Shown: positions 1 to 6,167, counted from the first letter of the stretch. The stretch is 11,805 bases of DNA from an uncultured Eubacteriales bacterium (GCA_900545815.1 URAM01000040.1:1-11805); one strand, 5' to 3'. The notes: generated from the letters alone by a model not told the origin. Program-made: numbers and translations.

Positions 1-37
1 CGGCGGTGAGCAATTTTTTCAAATCAGTCACGGTCAT
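1..37 (-). CDS. 5' end of a leftward gene, product unknown
   Basis: Reading leftward from an ATG at 37-35, the first twelve residues are MTVTDLKKLLTA and the frame runs off the left edge. The start is well supported. A near-perfect AGGAGGT ribosome site lies at 51-45 on the minus strand, seven bases before the ATG, and a sigma70-type promoter lies further upstream. Twelve residues are too few to name a family; a short amphipathic helix is all that can be said. It is divergent from the methyltransferase gene and has its own promoter, so no shared function should be assumed. Confidence 0.6.
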   Translation of the reverse strand, partial: MTVTDLKKLLTA

Positions 38-88
38 GAAGGGACCTCCTGTAGTAGGAATGGTGTAAAACCAAGACACGATTTAAGT

Positions 89-117
89 ATTATAGTACGG
101 GACGGGCAAAATAGCAA
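89..117 (-). promoter_or_regulatory. sigma70-type promoter of the leftward gene
   Basis: On the minus strand a TTGCTA -35 box (117-112) is separated by exactly 17 bases from a consensus TATAAT -10 box (94-89). Transcription would begin near 82, about 45 bases before the ATG at 37, leaving room for the AGGAGGT ribosome site. The perfect -10, ideal spacing and matching downstream gene make this a convincing housekeeping promoter. Promoter activity itself is inferred. Confidence 0.65.
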
Positions 118-165
118 GAAACAATGTGTGAAAAGCAGAAAGAAAGACATTTGTCGTCCTCAGAC

Positions 166-194
166 TTGTTCCTTTGTGTAAGGTATGGTATGAT
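166..194 (+). promoter_or_regulatory. extended -10 promoter of the rRNA methyltransferase gene
   Basis: TTGTTC (166-171) and TATGAT (189-194) are 17 bases apart, and TGG directly before the -10 supplies an extended -10 TGn motif. The start of transcription would fall near 201, about 35 bases upstream of the ATG at 236. It is back to back with the leftward promoter at 89-117, so this is a divergent promoter region with about 48 bases between the two -35 boxes. Confidence 0.5.
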
Positions 195-235
195 GTCAGT
201 TCAGAAAACGACACAGGAAAGAAGAGGATGACAGG

Positions 236-1465
236 ATGAAACAGCAGCGCAGCTATCCGGCGGTACAGGTCACCGCGAAAGGGGAACGAGCCATCAAGAA
301 CGGCCACCCGTGGGTGTACGGGGCCGAACTGACAGGGCAGACGGGGACGCCGGAGAACGGCGGTCTGGTGGATGTCTTTGCCGGCTCCGCCTATATGGGC
401 ACTGGCTTCTATAACGAACGCTCCAAGATCACCGTCCGCCTGCTCTCCCGCAACGCCAACGACCGCTTCGACGCCGCCTTCTGGCGCCGCAGAGTGGCCT
501 ACGCCATCGCCTACCGCAAGACCGTCATGCCCGGCGCCGACTTCCAGTGCTGCCGCCTGATCCACGGGGAGGCAGACCAGATGCCTGGCCTGACCGTAGA
601 CCGTTACGGCTCCATCTTGGTGGCGCAGGTGCTGTCCCTGGGCATGGAGCAGGTGAAGGACGTGGTCTTTCAAGCCCTCTATGATGAGCTGACCCGCTTA
701 GGTGAGCACATCACTGGCATCTACCAGCGGGACGATGTGGCCATCCGAGAGCTGGAGGGGATGGAGCAGATGAAGGGCTGGCACCCACTGCCCAACCTGC
801 CCACGCCTACAGAGACGGTCACGGAGATGACCGAAAACGGCGTCCGCTACGGGGTGGATGTGGAAAACGGTCAAAAGACCGGCTTCTTCCTGGATCAGAA
901 ATACAACCGCCAGGCGGTGAAACGATTGGCACAAGATAAGTATGTCCTAGATTGCTTCACCCATACCGGTTCCTTCGGCCTGAATGCCGCACTGGGCGGG
1001 GCAAAGCATGTGACCTGCGTGGACGTGTCCGCCTCGGCCATTGAAATGGCCACCCATAATGCACAGGTCAACGGCCTGTCCGACCGGATGGACTTCATCA
1101 CCGCTGACGTCTTTCAACTGCTCACCGACCTGGCGCAGCAGAAGCACACCCCCTATGACTTCATCATCCTGGATCCGCCTGCCTTCACCAAAAGCCGCAA
1201 GACCGTCCGGGACGCCATCCGAGGCTATAAGGAAATCAACCTGAAAGCCATGAAGGTGCTGCCCCGAGGAGGCTACTTGGCCACCTGCTCCTGCTCTCAC
1301 TTCATGACCGATGACCTGTTCCGGCAGATGCTCCGTTCGGCGGCACGGGATGCCGCTGTGTCCCTGCGGCAGATCGAGGCACGGCAGCAGGCGCCAGATC
1401 ACCCCATTCTTTGGAACGTGCCGGAGACCAGTTACTTGAAGTTTTATCTGTTTCAGGTGGTGTGA
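236..1465 (+). CDS. rlmI: class I SAM-dependent 23S rRNA methyltransferase, RlmI-like (COG1092)
   Basis: The 409-residue protein matches the RlmI family, which methylates C5 of a cytosine in 23S rRNA (C1962 in E. coli) using S-adenosylmethionine. An N-terminal PUA-type RNA-binding region (about 1-75, with GHPWVYGAEL) precedes a linker domain and a C-terminal Rossmann methyltransferase fold. SAM motif I is DCFTHTGSFGLNA (from D239), motif IV is DPPAF (D313-P315), and the CSCSHF motif holds Cys351 and Cys353, in the position of the catalytic cysteine of m5C enzymes. Length is normal for the family. The ATG at 236 follows a GAAGAGG ribosome site at 221-227. The gene stands alone, with its own promoter and terminator. 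The family is secure; the exact target cytosine is inferred, because close paralogues act at other 23S sites. Confidence 0.88.
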   Translation: MKQQRSYPAVQVTAKGERAIKNGHPWVYGAELTGQTGTPENGGLVDVFAGSAYMGTGFYNERSKITVRLLSRNANDRFDAAFWRRRVAYAIAYRKTVMPGADFQCCRLIHGEADQMPGLTVDRYGSILVAQVLSLGMEQVKDVVFQALYDELTRLGEHITGIYQRDDVAIRELEGMEQMKGWHPLPNLPTPTETVTEMTENGVRYGVDVENGQKTGFFLDQKYNRQAVKRLAQDKYVLDCFTHTGSFGLNAALGGAKHVTCVDVSASAIEMATHNAQVNGLSDRMDFITADVFQLLTDLAQQKHTPYDFIILDPPAFTKSRKTVRDAIRGYKEINLKAMKVLPRGGYLATCSCSHFMTDDLFRQMLRSAARDAAVSLRQIEARQQAPDHPILWNVPETSYLKFYLFQVV

Positions 1466-1486
1466 GAGAAGTTACAGCATAATGAA

Positions 1487-1520
1487 GGGAGAACCCCTGG
1501 CGTGGGTTCTCCCTCTTTTC
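1487..1520 (+). terminator. intrinsic terminator of the methyltransferase gene
   Basis: A perfect 10-bp stem (GGGAGAACCC at 1487-1496 with GGGTTCTCCC at 1504-1513) encloses a 7-base loop and is followed by TCTTTTC. It starts 21 bases after the stop codon of the methyltransferase gene and closes that single-gene unit. Confidence 0.85.
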
Positions 1521-1622
1521 GTCTGACGACGAAAATTCACCCTTGCAAATCAGCAAGAACCAACGCACCATGCCTGTAAAACAGGCATGGCCTACGCTAA
1601 AAACTTGCCACTGGCAAGTTTT
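1516..1622. repeat. intergenic cluster of four perfect hairpins
   Basis: Directly after the terminator come four consecutive perfect inverted repeats. They are an 8-bp stem at 1516-1523/1528-1535 (loop TGAC), a 5-bp stem at 1542-1546/1553-1557, a 10-bp stem at 1568-1577/1581-1590 (loop AAA) and a 10-bp stem at 1600-1609/1613-1622 (loop ACT). No open frame fits here. The linker between the last two stems reads TTAGCGTAGGC on the minus strand, close to TTGGCGCAGGC between two hairpins of the repeat units at 11369-11794. A divergent, inverted member of the same dispersed intergenic repeat family is a reasonable inference. Function is unknown. Confidence 0.6.
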
Positions 1623-1717
1623 CTTAACGCTGCGGGGCTTGACCTTCATTCAGTAGTTCTAATTTTGAAGTTCCCCACATACCCATAAGACAACTTATAA
1701 AATGTGGAGGGACTCCC

Positions 1718-2353
1718 ATGGTCAGAGAACAAAAGAACAACTACGCCGCCCTGTCTGGCGAGGTCATCCAAGAACCCATCTACTCCCACAGCGCAGGCGG
1801 AGAGGACTACTTTACCTTTCCGCTCCGCTGTCTCCGTCTCTCCGGCGCTGAGGATCTGCTCAACCTCGTTCTCTCCCGCACACAGCTGGAACAGCTGGAC
1901 GGCAGACCTGGCGATCGGGTGGGGGTCGTTGGCCAGGTGCGCTCCTACAACAATCACTCCGGCCAGGGCAGCAAGCTGGTCATCACCGTTCGGGTACAGG
2001 CGCTCTTTCCTGCGCCTGCCCAGGAGGACAGCAACCAGGTGCGCCTGGTGGGCAACCTCTGCCGCAAGCCGGTCTACCGGCGCACGCCCCTGGGACGGGA
2101 GATCGCAGACCTGCTCTTGGCGGTGAATCGGGGCTGCGGGAAGGCGGATTACTTACCCTGCATCGCCTGGGGCGGCCAGGCACGGCGGGCGGGCTGGTGG
2201 AACGTGGGCGATCGTGTGTGCGTTCGCGGGAGACTGCAAAGCCGGCGCTATCGGAAGGTCATCGGGTCAGATGTGGTGGAGAAAGTGGCCTATGAGGTGT
2301 CTGGGATCCTGGTGGAACGGGTGGTTTCGGAAAAATCTTTGAAAAAAGGATAG
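1718..2353 (+). CDS. tandem OB-fold single-stranded DNA-binding-like protein
   Basis: This 211-residue protein looks like two OB folds in a row. The C-terminal one (about 105-200) has clear SSB hallmarks: VRLVGNLCRKPVYRRTP near its start, a LLLAVNRG strand, YLPCIAWGG, then VGDRVCVRGRLQSRRY. The N-terminal one (about 8-95, with GDRVGVVGQVRSYNN) is more divergent but has the same pattern. A function in binding single-stranded nucleic acid is inferred from this family resemblance. Unlike canonical SSB it ends in a basic SEKSLKKG and lacks the acidic DDDIPF-type tip that recruits partner proteins. It may therefore be an accessory paralogue rather than the replicative SSB. The ATG at 1718 follows GGAGGG at 1706-1711. 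A weak promoter may lie upstream (TTGACC at 1639-1644, TAATTT at 1660-1665, 15 bases apart). It appears monocistronic. Confidence 0.72.
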   Translation: MVREQKNNYAALSGEVIQEPIYSHSAGGEDYFTFPLRCLRLSGAEDLLNLVLSRTQLEQLDGRPGDRVGVVGQVRSYNNHSGQGSKLVITVRVQALFPAPAQEDSNQVRLVGNLCRKPVYRRTPLGREIADLLLAVNRGCGKADYLPCIAWGGQARRAGWWNVGDRVCVRGRLQSRRYRKVIGSDVVEKVAYEVSGILVERVVSEKSLKKG

Positions 2354-2367
2354 GGTAGAAGTATACA
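2339..2367 (+). promoter_or_regulatory. candidate promoter overlapping the end of the ssb-like gene
   Basis: TTGAAA (2339-2344, five of six matches to the -35 consensus) lies exactly 17 bases before TATACA (2362-2367, four of six matches to the -10 consensus). Transcription would start near 2374, just past the stop codon at 2353, into the long gap before the ATPase operon. The surrounding DNA is A/T-rich, which raises the chance of false promoter matches, so this remains a candidate. Confidence 0.4.
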
Positions 2368-2373
2368 AAATTT

Positions 2374-2651
2374 ACATACCGCTTCCGTGCAAAATGTGAA
2401 TAAAAAATGAAGCCTTTGGATATTCCTAAAAATGGATACCGCAAAAGCGAAAGACAGGAAAAGAAAATTGCAGTTCGAGTTGGAAAACGAATAAAAAATG
2501 GGGAAAACAACGTGAAATTAGGACGGAAAATTGAGGAAACATCACTTTGTGCAGGAAAGTGACTGCGCAGCCTGCACGTGGCGGAGCGATGAAAATAAAA
2601 AGGAAAATATTGGAAAATTTGGCGGGATTCCTGTGGAGTCTCGCTCTTTTT
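2374..2651 (+). ncRNA. candidate structured leader RNA or small RNA upstream of the ATPase operon
   Basis: This gene-free stretch lies between a candidate promoter (2339-2367) and an intrinsic terminator (2622-2651), defining a transcript of about 278 bases. Within it, TCACTTT (2542-2548) pairs with AAAGTGA (2556-2562). The 7-base loop GTGCAGG (2549-2555) is fully complementary to CCTGCAC (2571-2577), giving either a pseudoknot or two exclusive hairpins, with a CTGCGCAG palindrome between them. GAGCGA (2584-2589) can also pair with TCGCTC (2641-2646), which would break the terminator's 3' arm. This resembles an aptamer plus expression platform, but no known riboswitch consensus was recognised by eye. 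The AT-rich first half (2374-2540) shows only a 12-base direct repeat (2398-2409 and 2489-2500). A plain 3' UTR of the ssb-like gene is the alternative. Confidence 0.35.
2622..2651 (+). terminator. intrinsic terminator or attenuator just before the ATPase promoter
   Basis: GCGGGATTCC (2622-2631) pairs with GGAGTCTCGC (2635-2644) across a TGT triloop, a 10-bp stem with two G-U wobbles, followed by TCTTTTT (2645-2651). It could end the ssb-like transcript. If transcription starts at 2374, it could instead attenuate entry into the ntp operon. Bases 2641-2646 can alternatively pair with 2584-2589, and 2652-2656 with 2580-2584. Confidence 0.65.
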
Positions 2652-2658
2652 CCGCCGA

Positions 2659-2687
2659 TTGATTTTTTATATATTAAGAGGTATAAT
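2659..2687 (+). promoter_or_regulatory. main promoter of the V-type ATPase operon
   Basis: TTGATT (2659-2664) and a consensus TATAAT (2682-2687) are separated by exactly 17 bases. Transcription would begin near 2694, leaving a leader of about 54 bases before the ntpF ATG at 2748. It begins only eight bases after the T-run of the upstream terminator, so the operon is insulated from the ssb-like gene and restarted here. The short leader of this promoter leaves no room for a large riboswitch. Confidence 0.75.
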
Positions 2688-2747
2688 AAAGCCCTGACTG
2701 AGCATACAGCTTTAGTTGAAAATTTACAAAGGGAAGGCGGTGAGACG

Positions 2748-3062
2748 ATGGCTCTGGAAGCAGTCAAACTGGTGGCACAGGCAGAACAGCAGTCCAAGGA
2801 TCGGAAGGCGGAAGCTGTCCTGGAAGCCAAGAAACGGCTGGCCGATGCGGAGAAGGCTGGCCAGGAAGCTCTGGCGACCACCAAAAAGCAAGCAGACGCA
2901 AAGGGAAAGGAACTGCTGGCGCAGGCCGAGAAAGATGCGGCGGAGGATGCGGCAAAGATCAAACAGCAGGCCGATGCGGACTGTGCTGCATTACGGACCA
3001 ACGCGAAAAAGCGGCTTGAAGAAGCGGCGTCACTGATTGTCAGAAAGGTGGTGGATGCCTGA
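2748..3062 (+). CDS. ntpF: V-type ATPase peripheral stalk subunit G/H (NtpF/AhaH-like)
   Basis: This 104-residue, almost entirely helical protein is rich in Ala, Glu, Lys and Gln with heptad-like spacing (AEQQSKDRKAEAVLEAKKRL and onward), the signature of the stalk subunit that pairs with NtpE. The heterodimer forms the stator connecting the A3B3 head to NtpI. Length and first place in the operon match E. hirae ntpF and archaeal ahaH. The ATG at 2748 is preceded by AAGGCGGTGA, one mismatch from an ideal ribosome site. The reading frame stays open upstream, but starts there would precede the main promoter and add a segment atypical of the family. The stop overlaps the ntpI start by one base (TGATG), implying coupled translation. 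Naming differs between systems: subunit G or H elsewhere. Confidence 0.85.
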   Translation: MALEAVKLVAQAEQQSKDRKAEAVLEAKKRLADAEKAGQEALATTKKQADAKGKELLAQAEKDAAEDAAKIKQQADADCAALRTNAKKRLEEAASLIVRKVVDA

Positions 3063-5026
3063 TGGCGATCGTCAAGATGAAGCGGCTGCGGGCAATCGCC
3101 CTGGAGGAACAACGGGACGAATTACTGACTCGGCTGCTTCATGTTGGTTGTGTGGAAGTGACAGAACCGGAGGATTGTCTGACTGATCCGGAATGGACTG
3201 CCCTGCTGGCCAAGGACACCGGCGCCCAGGGCGCGGTGAAGGCACAGATCACGGCGGTGCAGAGCGCCCTCAAGGCGCTGGACAAGTACGCCCCCGTGAA
3301 GGGCAGCCTGTTCACCAAACGGTCGGACATTTCCGAAGCGGATTTCTTCGATGCTGCCCGCCAGGAAAAGGCGCAGGCAGCGGCAGCGGCCATCAACGAT
3401 TGTGTGGCGGAGATCTCGCAGCTGTACACCGAAGAAAATCGGTACAGATCTGCCCGAGACGGCTTGGTGCCATGGGAGACCATGAGCGAGCCGTTGGATC
3501 TGGACTCCACGGAGCACGTGGAGATCACCCTGGGCACCCTGCCAGGCGCGGCCTCTTTGGAGACCATCCGGGGCGAGCTGGCAGAAAGTGCGCCGGAGAG
3601 CGAGCTGGTGGCCATCCACTCCAGCAAGGAACTGCATTATGTGGTTCTGCTGGCGTGGAAAGAGACGGCCTCGGCAGCATCCAGCGTTCTGAAACCTTAT
3701 GGCTTCTCTGTAGTCAAGTTCAAGGGGATGGAGGGCAGCGCAGCCCAGAACATCGCCCAGCTGGATGAGAAGCTGGCAGAGGTGAACGCAAAGCGCGAGG
3801 AAGCCATCCAGCAGATCAAGGCACTGGGCGACCAGCGCAGTGAGCTGAAGCTGGCCATCGACCAACTGACCCAGCAGGAAGCCAAGGAGGCGGTGAAGGA
3901 TCGGTTCCTGACCGATGGCACCATCGTCTTTCTGGAGGGCTGGGTGGAAGAACCTAAGCTGGACAAGCTGGAACGGGAGCTGACCGGTCTGGACTGTGCC
4001 TATGAGCTGGCCGATCCCCAGGAGGGGGACACGGTGCCTACCCTGCTGTCCAACCCCAAATGGATGCGGGGCATCAATATGGTCACGGAGATGTACTCCC
4101 TGCCCGCCTACGATGGCATTGACCCCAACCCGTTGATGTTTTTCTGGTATATCTTCTTCTTCGGCTTCATGTTCGCCGATGTGGCCTATGGTATCATCAT
4201 CTACCTGGCCTGCACCATCATCCAGAAGAAGTACAAACCGAAGAACACCTTGGGCTATATGATGAGCCTGGGCAGATGGCTGGGCGGTAGCATCACCTTC
4301 TGCGGCATCTTCGCCGGCGGCTTCTTTGGCAACTCCGTCACCACCTTCGCCGAGACCTTCTTGGGCATCACCCAGGATCAGTTCCCGGCTTGGCTGTCCA
4401 CCTTCTGTGATGGCATCGTGGTCAACCCGGTGGAGGATCCTTTGAAGGTGCTCATCATCGCCATCTGTATCGGCTGTGTCCACCTGGTCTTTGGCCAGTG
4501 CATCCGAATCTATATGGGCTTCCGGGATCACGAACCCCTGGAGGGCATCCTTGACGTGGTGCCCTGGTGGATCGTCTTCGCCGGCATCGCCGTCCTGGTC
4601 TTCTGTGACACCCCCCTGGTGCTCATCCTGGGTGCGCTGTCCCTGATCCTGACCCAAGGACGGCATAAAGAGGGCGGTATCATCAAAAAAATTATGGGTG
4701 GTATCACTTCTCTTTATGATATCACCAGCTGGCTGTCTGATGTCCTCTCTTATGCCCGACTGATGGCGCTCATGCTGGCCGGCAGCGTCATCGGCATGGT
4801 CTTTAATACCATCGCCGCGCTCCCCGGCAACATCATTGTGTTCTTTGTGGTCTTTCTCATCGGACACACCTTTAACATCGGTGTCAACCTGATCGGCACC
4901 TATGTCCACGATGCCCGTCTGCAATATCTGGAATTCTTCGGGAAGTTCTACAAAGAAGGCGGCATCCCCTTTAAACCCTTGAAATACAACACGAAATACG
5001 TAGACATTATTGAGGAGGAAAAATAA
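3062..5026 (+). CDS. ntpI: V-type ATPase subunit I/a (membrane stator, ion half-channels)
   Basis: A 654-residue protein with the two-part layout of the I/a subunit. The N-terminal cytoplasmic half (about 1-350) has long coiled-coil stretches (for example about 225-285) that meet the peripheral stalks. The C-terminal half (about 358-640) has about seven or eight hydrophobic segments, starting with LMFFWYIFFFGFMFADVAYG. It provides the half-channels feeding ions to the NtpK ring. The key conserved arginines are present: Arg566 in SDVLSYARLMALMLA and Arg619 in HDARLQYLEFFGKFY, which face the rotor glutamate in family structures. Length is typical. Translation starts at the ATG overlapping the ntpF stop. 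The AGGAGG for the next gene is embedded in its last codons, one base before ntpK. Confidence 0.95.
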   Translation: MAIVKMKRLRAIALEEQRDELLTRLLHVGCVEVTEPEDCLTDPEWTALLAKDTGAQGAVKAQITAVQSALKALDKYAPVKGSLFTKRSDISEADFFDAARQEKAQAAAAAINDCVAEISQLYTEENRYRSARDGLVPWETMSEPLDLDSTEHVEITLGTLPGAASLETIRGELAESAPESELVAIHSSKELHYVVLLAWKETASAASSVLKPYGFSVVKFKGMEGSAAQNIAQLDEKLAEVNAKREEAIQQIKALGDQRSELKLAIDQLTQQEAKEAVKDRFLTDGTIVFLEGWVEEPKLDKLERELTGLDCAYELADPQEGDTVPTLLSNPKWMRGINMVTEMYSLPAYDGIDPNPLMFFWYIFFFGFMFADVAYGIIIYLACTIIQKKYKPKNTLGYMMSLGRWLGGSITFCGIFAGGFFGNSVTTFAETFLGITQDQFPAWLSTFCDGIVVNPVEDPLKVLIIAICIGCVHLVFGQCIRIYMGFRDHEPLEGILDVVPWWIVFAGIAVLVFCDTPLVLILGALSLILTQGRHKEGGIIKKIMGGITSLYDITSWLSDVLSYARLMALMLAGSVIGMVFNTIAALPGNIIVFFVVFLIGHTFNIGVNLIGTYVHDARLQYLEFFGKFYKEGGIPFKPLKYNTKYVDIIEEEK

Positions 5027-5027
5027 A

Positions 5028-5504
5028 ATGGGCATTACTATCGCAATCATCGGCGCATCTCTGGCCGTTGCTCTGTCTTGTGTAGGTTCTGGTAAAGGCG
5101 TCGGCATGGTCGGCGAGGCTTCCAGCGGCGTTCTGGCAGAAGACCCTAGCAAGTTCTCTGCCTGCCTGATCCTTCAGATCATGCCCGGTACCCAGGGTCT
5201 GTACGGCCTGGTCATTTGGTTCTTCGCCATGCTCCAGCTGGGCGTTCTGGGCGGCAGCCCCATGGAACTGACCACGGCACAGGGCTTTGCTTATCTGCTG
5301 GCCTGCCTGCCCATGGCTCTGGGCGGCTACTTCACCGCCATCGCACAGGCTCGCTGCGCCGCTTCCGGTGTCGCACTGGTGGCAAAGCGTGCGGAAGAAA
5401 TGTCCAAGGGCATCGTTCTGACCATCATGGTCGAATTCTACGCCATCCTCTGCCTGCTGGCTTCCTTCCTGATGATCCTGTTCCTGACCCAGGCTTGGGG
5501 CTAA
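5028..5504 (+). CDS. ntpK: V-type ATPase rotor ring subunit K (16-kDa proteolipid, predicted Na+-binding)
   Basis: This 158-residue, four-helix proteolipid is the double-hairpin V-type c subunit that forms the rotating membrane ring. Helix 2 has MPGTQGLYG (Thr55, Gln56), helix 3 has AIAQARCA (Gln107) and helix 4 has IMVEFY with the single ion-carrying Glu136. These match the side-chain ligands Thr64, Gln65, Gln110 and Glu139 of the E. hirae Na+ site, and Met52 replaces Leu61, which contributes only a backbone carbonyl. As in other V-type K subunits, the first hairpin has lost its carboxylate, so each subunit carries one ion. The ATG at 5028 is chosen over an upstream TTG at 5010, because GAGGAGG at 5012-5018 sits nine bases before the ATG. 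No signal peptide is needed; the first helix starts at once. Confidence 0.95.
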   Translation: MGITIAIIGASLAVALSCVGSGKGVGMVGEASSGVLAEDPSKFSACLILQIMPGTQGLYGLVIWFFAMLQLGVLGGSPMELTTAQGFAYLLACLPMALGGYFTAIAQARCAASGVALVAKRAEEMSKGIVLTIMVEFYAILCLLASFLMILFLTQAWG

Positions 5505-5510
5505 TTGACA

Positions 5511-5540
5511 CCTTTCCCTACAGATACGGAAAGGAGTATC
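5511..5540 (+). promoter_or_regulatory. alternative hairpins around the ntpE ribosome site
   Basis: In the 43-base gap between ntpK and ntpE, CCTTTCC (5511-5517) is perfectly complementary to GGAAAGG (5528-5534), which contains most of the AAAGGAG ribosome site. A competing stem, GATAC (5523-5527) with GTATC (5536-5540), would instead display that site in its loop. The two folds exclude each other. The pairings are seen directly; a role in lowering ntpE translation relative to ntpK is inferred. Confidence 0.4.
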
Positions 5541-5547
5541 GGAACAA

Positions 5548-6147
5548 ATGACTGGTATTGAAAAAATCACTGCACGGATCCAGGCGGATGCCCAGCAGGA
5601 GATCGACGCAGTGCTGGCGGAAGCGAACCGCCAGGCGGCGGAGATCAACGCCCGTTATGCCGCACAGGCCAAGCAGGCGGAGGCGGAGATCCTGGAAAAG
5701 GGCCGGCAGAGCGCAGCGGAGCTGCGTCAGCGCCGGAACAGCAGCGCCCAGATGGACGCCAAAAAGCAGGAGCTGGCTGCCAAGCAGGCACTGCTGGACG
5801 AGGCGTTCCAGCTGGCCTATGAAAAGCTGACCCAGCTGCCGGAAGGGGAGTATGAGGACTTGCTGGCCAATCTAGCCGTCCGCGCCTCTGTCTCCGGCAA
5901 GGAACAGCTGATCTTTTCCCAGGCAGACCGCGCCGCCTTCGGCGGCAAAGTCACCGCCAAAGCCAACGGCCTGCTGGCCAAGGCAGGCAAAACGGCGGAG
6001 CTGACCCTGTCCCCGACCACGGGCGACTTCCAGGGCGGCTTGCTCATCTGTGACGGCGATGTGGAAGTGAACTGCACCTTCGAGACCCTGGTACGGATGG
6101 TTCGCAACGAGGTTGTGGGCGACGTGACCAAGGCGCTCTTCGCGTGA
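5548..6147 (+). CDS. ntpE: V-type ATPase peripheral stalk subunit E
   Basis: The 199-residue protein has the E-subunit plan: an N-terminal charged helix (about 1-95, starting MTGIEKITARIQADAQQEI) that coils with NtpF, and a compact C-terminal domain (about 100-199) that caps the head. The C-terminal segment DFQGGLLICDGDVEVNCTFE is the family's most recognisable feature, the GG-hairpin strand followed by the final helix. Two EG stalks per complex keep the A3B3 head from turning with the shaft. The ATG at 5548 follows AAAGGAG at 5530-5536 with 11 bases between. Its ribosome site may be masked by local pairing, which would fit a subunit needed in far fewer copies than NtpK. Confidence 0.93.
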   Translation: MTGIEKITARIQADAQQEIDAVLAEANRQAAEINARYAAQAKQAEAEILEKGRQSAAELRQRRNSSAQMDAKKQELAAKQALLDEAFQLAYEKLTQLPEGEYEDLLANLAVRASVSGKEQLIFSQADRAAFGGKVTAKANGLLAKAGKTAELTLSPTTGDFQGGLLICDGDVEVNCTFETLVRMVRNEVVGDVTKALFA

Positions 6148-6151
6148 TGCG

Positions 6152-6167
6152 CTCCTGTTATAAGGAG
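6152..6167 (+). promoter_or_regulatory. short hairpin masking the ntpC ribosome site
   Basis: CTCCT (6152-6156) pairs perfectly with AGGAG (6163-6167) across a GTTATA loop and so covers most of the AAGGAGG site (6162-6168) of ntpC. The gene also uses a weak TTG start. Together these would lower initiation of ntpC, the single-copy rotor adaptor. The stem is only 5 bp, so its effect in vivo is uncertain. Confidence 0.35.

Noticed and set aside
2374..2651. Identification of the gap as 6S RNA, tmRNA, SRP RNA or RNase P RNA.
   Set aside because: None of their characteristic elements (tRNA-like end, SRP GGAA-tetraloop helix, 6S long closing stem) could be found by reading.
2547..2747. In-frame open extension upstream of ntpF that would give a longer protein with a hydrophobic N-terminal segment (possible starts near 2547 or 2589).
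   Set aside because: The extension covers an intrinsic terminator and the near-consensus promoter, is not typical of the short G/H subunit, and the ATG at 2748 has a far better ribosome site.
5010..5027. Upstream TTG start for ntpK that adds six charged residues.
   Set aside because: It overlaps the ribosome site itself; the ATG at 5028 is nine bases from GAGGAGG and begins directly at the first membrane helix.
3122..5152. Long open frame on the minus strand opposite ntpI (676 codons).
   Set aside because: It mirrors the codon pattern of the well-supported ntpI gene, is rich in His, Asp, Gln and Gly as expected of an antisense shadow, and shows no recognisable domain.
5505..5533. Perfect TTGACA right after the ntpK stop codon as an internal promoter.
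   Set aside because: No -10-like hexamer stands 16-18 bases downstream (GGAAAG at the ideal place), so it is judged a chance match.
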